Origin: Haberlea rhodopensis
Lineage: Eukaryota > Streptophyta > Magnoliopsida > Lamiales > Gesneriaceae
Direction: 5' to 3'
Assembly: GCA_907163345.1 (NCBI GenBank)
Contig: CAJQUN010000042.1
Coordinates: 3,701,043-3,765,042 of the forward strand
Length of the DNA stretch: 64,000 bases
In this document: in pieces, positions 50,192 to 60,000 of the stretch
Numbering within the stretch: position 1 is the stretch's first letter
How the letters are laid out: the number at the start of each line of letters is the position of its first letter
Notes under the pieces: generated by a model
Seen by the model: only the letters and a program-made list of their open reading frames with translations
What the model was told of the DNA's origin: nothing
Databases searched by the model: none
Program-made: the position numbers and the translations under genes

Positions 50192-51442
50192 TGTTGGAAC
50201 CGAAGAGGGGGGTGAATGAGGTTCCTTGGCTACTTTAGCTTTTTAAAATGAGTTTGCAAAATAAAAGAATTTGCGCTTACGGAAGGCTTAAGTCAATCGA
50301 TAAATAAAATAAAGAAGTAAATAAATGCGTAATGAAATAAAGCGGTAAATAACACAAAGATTTGTTATAGAAGTTCGGCGATGAATCGCCTACGTCTCCT
50401 CTTCCCGGCTAGATAACTTCCAACCGAGGTTCCACTAGAACGAATGATCTTGGCCTTGAGGGCTCCAAGTTAGCCACAATACAACTCTTCCCGAGTACAC
50501 AAAGCTCTTCACGAGCACAACACTCTTCACGAGTCTTCTTGGCCTTAAGAGCTCCAAGGATAGCCACACACAACTCTTCCCGAGTTACCAACACTCTTCA
50601 CGAGTCTTCTTGGCCTTAAGGGCTCCAAGGATAGCCTCAACACATGCACCAACTTTACTTGTTGATGACTTTACAATTTCCAACTTGCGTCGGTGTTGGA
50701 GGACCTTACAAATAAATCAACAAACACCTTCACGGTGTAACAACACGAAGAAACCAAGACTCTCACAAAACAAAAGAATCATAAACTCCAATACAACACA
50801 ACTGTATGGAGATTGCAATGCTATATGAAATTTGAATAAGCAAAGCTTTGATGAAGTTTGTAGGCTTGTTTCTTGTCTTCAAAATGCTCCAAAGCATCAA
50901 TATTTATAGTGTAGGAGGCCCCCAAGACTCCTACTAGCCGTTGCTACACATAAGGCTGAAATCACTCCTCAATCGCCTCGGACATCGCCTCGGGCGATCA
51001 CCATCGCCGCGCCCCAACGGTCGCTAATCTCCACAGATCGCCTGAGGCGAAGTATGGATCGCCTCAGGCGATATAAACCAAAATTCAATGCCGTAGCCTC
51101 AGCTTCTCAAAATCTTTCATCGCCTCAGGCGAACCAGCCATCGCCTCAGGCGTTCAGGCCATCGCCTCAGGCGATCAACGCATCGCCTCGGGCGAACTCC
51201 CCCTGCGCGCGAGCCTCGGCGTCGCTCCAGTCGATGTGCGTGGCGATGCCCCGCCTGGGGCGATCCAGCCCAGAATTTGCACACTTGATTTTCTTCATTC
51301 AATCCACTTTTTAATCAATAAATCTGCACACTAAGTAGACACATTAGTATAACAAACACAAGTTTTGTTGATCATCAAAACTCAAAAATAATCCGGAGAT
51401 AAATTAAAGCATTAAACACAACCATGCGTTCAAGGCTCAACA
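50192..51442 (-). mobile_element. Solo LTR inserted in Copia reverse transcriptase
   Basis: 1251 bp, TG...CA, flanked by TTTTG at 50187-50191 and 51443-51447. Removing it with one copy of TTTTG rejoins the reverse transcriptase reading NYIIL to LLYVDDM exactly. The minus-strand start resembles the start of the element C/D LTRs (CCGGATTATTTTTGAGTTTT, then GATCAACAAAACTTG) and its end carries ACCCCCCTC..TCCAACA, so a Sirevirus-like origin on the minus strand is inferred. It holds a repeated CTTGGCCTTAAGGGCTCC block (50446-50640). Confidence 0.9.
51030..51265. repeat. Palindromic TCGCCTCAGGCGA minisatellite
   Basis: About seven to nine copies of a unit built on the near-perfect palindrome TCGCCTNNGGCGA, with ATCGCCTCGGGCGA variants, spaced about 20-30 bases. 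It lies inside the solo LTR. Confidence 0.85.
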
Positions 51443-52480
51443 TTTTGCTACTTTATGTCGATGATATGTTAGTAGCTGATTCTGATATGGACGAGATCAG
51501 AAACTTGAAACAGCAGTTGTCAAAAGAATTTGACATGAAGGATTTGGATCCGGCAAGAAAGATTCTTGGAATGCAAATCACAAGAGATAAGCAAGAGGGA
51601 GTTTTGCAGTTATCTCAGGCAGAGTACATCAATCGTGTTTTGCAGAGATTCAACATGGGCGACGCCAAATCTGTTAGCACACCTTTGGCTAGTCATTTTC
51701 GTCTATCCAAGGACAAGTGTCCTCAGACGGAGGAAGAAAAAGAATCCATGGCTAAAGTTCCTTACGGTTCTGGGAGTTTGATGTACGCGATGGTCTGTAC
51801 AAGGCCGGACATTGCCCATGCAGTGGGAGTTGTCAGCAGGTTTATGTAAAATCCAGGAAAGGCTCATTGGGAAGCAGTTAAGTGGATTTTGAGGTATCTA
51901 GGAGGCACTGCAAAGAAGTGTTTGTACTTTGGAAAAGGAGAACTAAAAGTACAAGGTTACGTAGATGCAGACTATGGAGGTGATGTCGATCACCGGAAAA
52001 GCACCACATGTTATGTATTCACTGTTGGAACTACAATTGTTAGTTGGATGTCGCGGATACAAAAGATTGTAGCTTTATCCACTACAGAGGCTGAATATGT
52101 TGCAGCGACAGAAGCCAGTAAAGAATTGATATGGCTTCATGGTTTGTTAACAAAGCTGGGATTCGACCAGGAGAAGAATGTTTTGTATAGTGATAGTCAG
52201 AGTGCAATACATCTGGCAAAGAATTCAGCATTCCACTCTAGAACAAAACACATTTGTCTCCGTTATCACTTCATCAGGTCTGTACTTGAGGATGGTGTGC
52301 TAACATTAGAGAATATCCAAGGAAGTAAGAATCCAGCAGATATGTTAACAAAGGTGGTGATCATTGATAAACTGAAGTTGTACTCAACTTCAGTTGGCTT
52401 GTTGGATTAACAGACCAGAAGAGGCTGCTGCATTGATCGAGGTATGAAGACAGATTGAGATCAGTCTTCAAGTGGGAGAT

Positions 52481-52972
52481 TGTTAGTCAAAGATGCCAAC
52501 CCAATCACCGAGAAGAAAATTACAAAGAGGACAAAATTGGTTGTTGAAGAAAACCTGGCCTAATCTGGCCAAATTTCATAACCGAAGAAATTAAGAAGCA
52601 AGAGAAGACTTTTTTGACCGGACAAATTTAATGCATGAAGAAAAATTTGGCTGAAGTTTTCGTAGGAAATTCTCTATAAATAAGAGATGCATTTACATCC
52701 TAAAAATACACCGAAAAGAATAGAGAGAAAAATACAGTGCAATCAGAGTAAAAATACTAGTGAGAGAAAATTGCTGTATAATTTTCTGAGTGTTTTTCAG
52801 ATTGAGTGTTGTCAGTGTTTTGTAAACACTTGTATTTTTCTTCAATAAAAGATCTGCAGCAGCCCCGTGGACGTAGGTTAATTTTTGCCGAACCACGTAA
52901 ACCGTGTGTTTTTTATTCCGTATTTATTTTTGCTCACATATCTGACCAGAAAATATTGTTATTTTCCCAACA
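52481..52972 (+). repeat. 3' LTR of the Copia element
   Basis: 492 bp, TGTTAGTC...CCCAACA, directly after the purine tract AAGTGGGAGAT (52470-52480). TATA-like CTATAAATAA at 52674-52683 and AATAAA at 52844-52849 give plausible U3, R and U5 parts. No matching 5' LTR is found upstream of gag. Confidence 0.85.
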
Positions 52973-53388
52973 ATACCAATCATCTTAGATCAATCATATT
53001 GATTTGATCAATAAGCTGGGCAAAACTGGGCCATACAAAGATTTTCATAATATCATATCTCGCACGGTTAGTCCTATATTAAAGCTTCAAATTTAATTAA
53101 CGAGTCGTACCTAAGGGTGAGCAAAAGTTCGGTTTAACTGAACTGATCGAACATAATTATTTCGAAGTTCGGTTCAGTTAATTTGGTTTTCATTTCAAAA
53201 ACATCGGTTAACCAATATTAATATTTTTTAAAATTTTTAATATTTGATAAATCAATCTTTTATTGTTTTTTTATCGACCTAAAAAAATAGCATTTTAAAA
53301 TTTATATCTCTAACTGTCATTGATGATAAAATCCACCAAAGAAAGCCAAATCAGATTTCCTCTTCTTTAACCGGATTCATTGTTGCTG

Positions 53389-53510
53389 CCCTTAAGGGCA
53401 CTGCCCTCAGGGACATCATCCATCATTCATTTGGAATCTTTTTTTTCTTTTTTAAAAAAAGATTCCAAATGAATGGTGATGATGCCCTAAGGGCACTACC
53501 CATAAGAGCA
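53389..53510. repeat. Long inverted repeat upstream of tryptophan synthase ATG
   Basis: Arms 53389-53438 and 53461-53510 are complementary with a few mismatches. The inner part CATTCATTTGGAATC pairs with GATTCCAAATGAATG. The spacer is a T-run then A-run (22 bases) that also pairs. It ends 25 bases before the start codon at 53536. It is probably a fold-back MITE and may lie in the 5' UTR or core promoter. Confidence 0.85.
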
Positions 53511-53535
53511 TCATCAAACAAACATAAGCCCAACA

Positions 53536-56426
53536 ATGTCCTCCTCATCTGCCTCGGCATCCTACCCTGCGGCAGCTCGCTTCTCCACTCATTCCCGTTC
53601 ACCTTCCGTCTTATCCTTTAAATTCAGCAAAATTACACCTACTTGTCATTCACGTTACCCTTCTATAGTTTGTACGCTTACCAAACCACAATCAATGGCG
53701 GCGGCGGCCGTTGACGCGGCGGCTCTGCAGCGGCCCGACTCCTTCGGCCGTTTCGGGAAATTTGGCGGAAAATACGTGCCGGAAACTCTAATGCACGCCC
53801 TCACGGAGCTGGAGGAGGCCTTCAAATCCCTTGCTAAGGATGACGGGTTTCAGGTTTTGGTTTCTCCCCTTTCATAAAAGATTGAATCTTTTTTTGAATT
53901 TTTAATGTCTGTTATTGGAAATGCATTTTTGAGGAAGTTCTTCATATTTTTACAGAGTTCGTAGCTAGATTAAAACGCTTTAATAAAGTATCACTTATTG
54001 AACTATACTTTTATCCGTGATGTGATTTCTAAATGAAAGAACAAGGAAAGCAATGGGATCGTGCGTGTGATACTATGCATTTGTGATTTTTACGATGCAT
54101 TGTGTATGACTTCTGTTTTCTGGCAGATTCTTGTTACCTGTTTGTTTTATAGTTTAGAAAGGTACTAGAACTGACCAAGTGAATGACAAGGTATTTTAGT
54201 ATAGTTCAATAACAGACGTGCCATAATTTTTCTTGTGCTATGTAATTGATAGCGTCTTAAGAGCTTAATATCTTGTGCGAGGAATTTTTTTTCATCTTTG
54301 TGACAATTTTATGCCTTAAGTATGATAGTCAAAAGACAACTAATACATATGTTTCCAGATATACGGTCAAGGTCGTTGAATCCATAGTATCAATTAGATT
54401 TAGGTAATGTTTCTTGTTACTTATGAAAGGCATATTTTCTATGGATTATGGGTCTATTACTCTCTGAGAATCCAAAACTGATGTGATTATTTTTGCTAGC
54501 TTACGGACCTTACGGTAACGCTTTGAAACTTGAACATAATGATTTTCTGGATTAATTTCAGAAAGAGCTAGATGGGATATTGAGAGACTATGTTGGAAGA
54601 GAGAGCCCACTTTACTTTGCAGAGCGGCTTACAGAGCACTATAAATGTCCTGACGGAAAGGGGCCTCATATATACCTTAAAAGGGAAGACCTTAATCACA
54701 CTGGGGCACACAAAATCAACAATGCTGTAGCACAAGCTTTGCTTGCCAAACGTCTGGGTAAGAAGCGTATTATTGCTGAAACTGGAGCTGGTCAGCATGG
54801 TGTTGCCACGGCTACTGTTTGTGCTCGGTTTGGTCTGCAGTGTGTTATCTACATGGGTGCTCAGGATATGGAGAGGCAAGCACTTAATGTATTTAGAATG
54901 CGTCTTCTTGGTGCTGAGGTCTGTAACTATTGTATCTTGTACTAGTTTTATTATATTTTCCTCCTGTCTTAAGCAAAATGTGCACACAACAATTGATTTT
55001 TATGGGCTGATTCATTTTAAGATTCTATATTGTGATGGTTGGAGTTCTGTAGGCATATATCTTATTGCGATATAATACTATTTAATCAAGTGGGCTGGCT
55101 TGCAGTTGTTAGCTCTCTCTGCTCATTAGGTAGCTGGTGAGCAGCAATAACTGACTCGGCAGGTCCCCACTGTTAATTGCAATTGCCATCAATGGACATT
55201 AAAAGCCCGTCTCTTAAAACTTCTTGTGTGAAACTGCACAATTTATTCATACATTTTAGCCACTTTTGTGGTTTCTTCAGTGGCATTTTCCAGTTAGTAT
55301 TCCTGCTTTTTGTTTCAAAATTTTCCAACTTGTAGGTTAGAGCGGTTCATTCTGGGACTGCCACACTGAAGGATGCTACATCTGAAGCCATTAGGGACTG
55401 GGTGACTAATGTGGAATCAACCCATTATATACTTGGATCTGTTGCTGGGCCTCATCCTTATCCTATGATGGTAAGAGATTTTCATGCGGTGATTGGTAAA
55501 GAAACAAGGAAACAGGCATTGGAAAAATGGGGTGGTAAACCTGATGTGCTTGTTGCTTGTGTTGGTGGAGGTTCAAATGCTATGGGGCTTTTTCATGAAT
55601 TTGTTGATGATAGAGATGTGAGATTGATCGGAGTGGAGGCAGCAGGTTTTGGCTTAGACAGTGGTAAGCATGCTGCCACACTGACTAAAGGAGATGTTGG
55701 AGTTCTTCATGGAGCTATGAGCTACTTGTTGCAGGATGATGACGGGCAAATAATTGAGCCACATTCTATAAGTGCTGGGTAAAAGTAGCTGTTTTCATCA
55801 TTATGTTTAACGTGATGACATATTATCATCGACTAAGAAATACTTCTTGATGGCTTTTATAGTCTGGATTACCCTGGGGTTGGGCCGGAACACAGCTTTC
55901 TGAAAGATATTGGACGGGCAGAGTATTACAGTATCACCGATGAGGAAGCTTTACAAGGTGAGAAATGATAGCTGCATTTTATTTTGGTCAATGTATTGTA
56001 ATATATGTGCTTGTCCATTCCTTGTTACATGCTAATAAGGCAGCTAAAAAGTAAGGCTTCTCTCATGAGACAGAATGAGGGCCATTAACTGATGTCAGAT
56101 CTGCTTTAAATGTAGTTACATTCGTAGTTCATGTACTTGGAATAACTTGAAACATAATTTAGTATGTATGAGTCATTCATATATACACAAAAACATGAAG
56201 TGGAGTTCTCTTGTCTGTTTTTCCACAACTTATTCTGCCTATATTTGCAGCCTTTAAGAGACTAGCTAGGCTAGAGGGCATTATACCTGCATTGGAGACA
56301 TCCCATGCACTGGCTTATCTGGAGAAGCTATGCCCACAACTTCCTGATAGAACTAAGGTTGTCCTAAACTGCAGCGGTAGAGGAGATAAGGATGTTCAGA
56401 CAGTTGATAAACATTTGGACGTTTAA
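53536..56426 (+). CDS. TSB: Tryptophan synthase beta chain, plastidial
   Basis: Five exons: 53536-53853, 54562-54918, 55336-55778, 55863-55957 and 56251-56426 (TAA), all GT-AG and in frame, 462 aa. The first 50-60 residues are rich in Ser, Ala and Arg and low in acidic residues, as in a chloroplast transit peptide. The mature part starts about FGRFGKFGGKYVPETLM. HTGAHKINNA holds the lysine that binds pyridoxal phosphate (about residue 157), AETGAGQHG follows, and CVGGGSNAMG (about 301-309) binds the cofactor phosphate. The C-terminal LNCSGRGDKDV block is intact. The enzyme joins indole and serine to give tryptophan with the alpha subunit in the stroma (family knowledge). Length is normal for plant TSB. 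The symbol is by homology; the paralogue number is unknown. The inverted repeat just upstream is noteworthy for expression. Confidence 0.96.
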
Positions 56427-57094
56427 ACGTCTCATTACGACAAGGAGTAATAGGAACTCATTGGAGAAATCTGAGGAAAACGGCTGACCTCCATCTCCTC
56501 GTTGAGAGTATTCTTTTGTTGTCTGGTTTCATCCACTGTATTTTAATTGCATGTTTGCCATACAATGTTCTAAAATAACGTGTATCACGGTAATGTTGAG
56601 CCTTTTCAAAGAAAAGCCTGCAGGTTGAATATGATAGTTTGAGTTCGGATCGAGTCTTTCCGAGTTGTAGTTTTTTTAAATAGTATTGCTGTTTTTCCAG
56701 GTTTCTTGTTTGTGGAATCATGTTAAAGCATCAAACGAGGAGTGAGAGATTCTTGAACCTAGTTGAAAGAATAACAATGGCTTTATTTCAACTTGCCAAA
56801 ATCAGTGAATAAACGACCACAGCAGCAAACCGAATGGATTCCGTATTCAAGCCTTCTGACCTACGCAAACATAATCAAGTTGATATATAAATAATATAAT
56901 TGAGATATTAGATGTAAAACAGCCCGAGTTTGTGGTGCAATATGGATTCTGGAAGCGTATGGGACAAGCAAATCATAGAAAAATACAAGACAAAACCATC
57001 TATTTCAATGAATATTATTAACTTAATGACATATAATGTAGGTCGTGTGTTTGCGTGCGCGCGTGTGTATATCTCAGCACGACCTACAACTTGC
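56427..57094. other. Convergent intergenic region
   Basis: 3' flanks of the plus-strand tryptophan synthase gene and the minus-strand WD40 gene. It probably contains both 3' UTRs. No other feature was seen. Confidence 0.6.
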
Positions 57095-60000
57095 TTACTG
57101 GAATACAGTAACTTCTCCATTCCAACTACAACTAGCAACGGCATTTGGCATTGTGGGATGAAACACAACATCTACACATGCTTGCTCGTAAGCCTTGATC
57201 TTCTTGAGAAGTTTGGAGGTTTTCGAGTTGTAGAAGTACATACATCCATCGGATGAGCCAGAGACGACTATCTCTCCATCCAAGCTGAAATTGCATTTGA
57301 TAGGGAAACCATATACACCGTGATTTTGATATCTCTTGTACTTGTCGAGTTTGAATGGTGGCTGGGAAGAGAATATTGCAATATAGTTTCCATTGGATTG
57401 GGCAATAAAGAATGGCTCCAAAGGATGACATCTGATACTGGGGCATGTATATGCTTCTGTATATACCTGAAATGTGCAGATGTAAACAGGGATATGATAT
57501 AAAGAAAGGTTAGATTTGGGATCAGGCCTGGAAAATACAGAACATTACGGAGATGGAAAAAAAGGAATACACAAAGAAAAGCCACATATATTGAGCAAAG
57601 CCTCTGAACATGCATGTTGATGCAACAAAGACTGACACATTTTCGTTGCAATGTAGATTCACTGTAGACGGTAGATATAAAAATATGTTACGGCTGTATT
57701 TTATTTTTTCAATTTGAGATGCACAACACCCATTTCTCATATGGGAGATGAGAGGGAAGGGACTCGAATACAATGATAAACAATGAATTTGTACTGGTTT
57801 CGCATCAATTACCCGATAAATTGTGAAGGGATGTAAGTTTGAGAAGGCCACCCACCTAGAAAACTAATCTCTGGGCTTGGGCTCTCCAGTTGAAGTAATA
57901 TCCAAAATTTGATGCTCACATTGCAGGTTGGATCAAGATATATGCGAGTGAACGCTGAAAAACAAAAGACTCAACAATCCTCAAATTCTAAATGGGTGGA
58001 TGTCATTACGACTCTTTATCAGCTCTTCTACAAATTATGGAAAAGTGTTGTGGACCCAAGTCAAAGAAAACATGGCAATGGGTAGGACCGGGGAGAATAA
58101 ATGTGAAGGGGAGATTACTATCGAGTCTTTAGCACAACTCTGTTTTGAAAATACCAACTTTGTCTCGGGGCAAGGGGTTCTTTTCAAAGAGCATAGTCAC
58201 TGGGATCAATTCTTTTAAGGATTATATTGTTTTCCGTTCTCTTTAGTTTTGTGAAATTTTGGTCATAACAATTGGTTTGACCTACTGGAGGCAAAAACGG
58301 AAGCATTAGATGGGCAAGGAGCAGAGGGATAAAAGAACTAAAGATCATTTAATTACCATAGTGGGAAAATGGATTCCATCAATCAATCTCTAACCTCCTT
58401 GCTTGAGATGAAAAAAATAACAGATTGAATCATCAGAGAGATTGAAATTCCCATAGGGAGCTTCGGCAGAGGTTCGTTAATGGAAAAAGAAAAGAAAAAA
58501 AAGAGATACCCACAACATTTCTGGCAGTGGACAACAACAATTGTGTTTTAGGAGTTAGAATCCAATAGGAGAGAGCACGAGTAAGGAAGTGACAAAATGA
58601 AACAAGTCCTAAGAAGAGTCGAGCTTCCCATTTTTGAAGGAACCAATCCCGTAAGATGGATTTCTAAGGTTGACATTATTTTAAAATCCAAGGCACCCCA
58701 AGGGTCAATCAAATCCCAGTAATTGTTATCTGTATGGAGGGGCTGGTTATCCATTGGTATACATGGGTGAAACAAAATATACCAGAAATCACGTGAGAGA
58801 TTTGTAAGGAACTCACGAGTCGCTAGGGTCGAACAAAAGCATCAAACCACACAAATTGTTGGTGCCATTTCATCGACGACAACAATCGATGGAAAAGTAT
58901 ATGGAACAATTTGAGCTTTGAACGGCACAGGTTGAAGGGCTTCCTGAGGAATGGCCGTTGGCATTCTTTTAAGTGTGTTACAAGACGGGTTAAGTATGGT
59001 GAGAACCCATGGGCTGCTGGTTGGGACGACAACCATCATTAGAGCTATGAATCTGGCCCTCCCCAACCACCATAACGCAAGGAGGAGTCGAGACTCTCGC
59101 CCTGACCAATGTCTGAGTAGCTCTTCCGGTCACTATATTATTGGCAGGAGATGAAAGGGAATGGAGAAGAGAATTTTGAAGCAGAGGATGGCCAAGAGCA
59201 TATATCAAGGATAAAACCAGAAATTGGGATTAATTTTGGTTTAGTTCATTGCTAATGGACCTAAGTCCAGGCCCACAAGAGTTTAGAAGGTAACTATCCA
59301 AACAGCCACACGAAAGTAGGGCCAAGGAAAATAAAATGTGGATGAGGGAATCGGTATAGGGTATGCAATTATAATTTTCGATACTAGCTTGGGGTCAGGG
59401 CAAGGGGTTTTTCTCTTGTAAAGTGCATATCAATCAATTCATCAAATAGTTACTTGGCAATCTTTGGAATCAGGCTTTCAATACTTAGGAAGGCAAATTC
59501 CCTATAGAGGAATTAATACTGAATAGAAGCTGCTTCTCTTCACTTAATATAAACCTTCGCTCAGAGCAAATACTCCTTAGTAGGTCCATGCATGTACTTA
59601 TATGAATAAATAACCATTTCGTGTGCAATAATTTAACAATGAGCAAGTACCAGCACAAACAAAAATTTTACCTGATTAGATATTGGAACTTCTCTTGAAA
59701 CGTCCCAAACAATAATTGCATTTTCACTAAGATTGCTTTTGGACACGTCGCTCGAGGTGATAACTTGCTTGCCATCAACAGTGAATTCTACATCAAGGAT
59801 GGGACCAAGACTTCGCATATATCTGTGTACCACCTTGCCAGCCCTAATATCCCATAATTTAAGCTGGCCTTTTGATCCCCCAGAGAGAAAAAGGTTGCAA
59901 TTGCTTGGGCAAAATTTAACAACTTCTACAAATTGATCCTCCTTTAAAATCTGAAGCTCAATTCCCTTTTCTACATCAACCAACCTTGATGTGCAGTCGT

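Larger units (their letters stand above)
47270..52410 (+). pseudogene. Tnt1-like Copia gag-pol polyprotein, inactivated
   Basis: Blocks in Copia order. Gag runs from about 47305 (MNIEKFNGSD). The zinc knuckle CWKCGQPGHYKNQY is near 47980, its last cysteine replaced by tyrosine. Protease WVLDSGASFH is near 48118, the GAG-pre-integrase HQRLGHMS near 48505 and integrase with HSDVWGP, TDNGGEY and GTPQHNGVAER at 48685-48990. Reverse transcriptase runs 49650-50191 and resumes at 51430 with YVDDMLVA. RNase H GYVDADYGGD, ALSTTEAEYVA and YSDSQSAIHLA run to a stop near 52410. Order integrase before reverse transcriptase defines Copia. In-frame stops lie at 48276 (TAG), 49808 (TGA) and 51847 (TAA); frameshifts near 47320, 47900, 48610 (T-run) and 49180. 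A solo LTR splits the reverse transcriptase. The element cannot encode a working polyprotein. Confidence 0.93.

Noticed and set aside
53129..53220. Possible hAT end (TAAGGGTGAGCAAAAGTTCGG)
   Set aside because: No matching right terminus or target duplication could be found.
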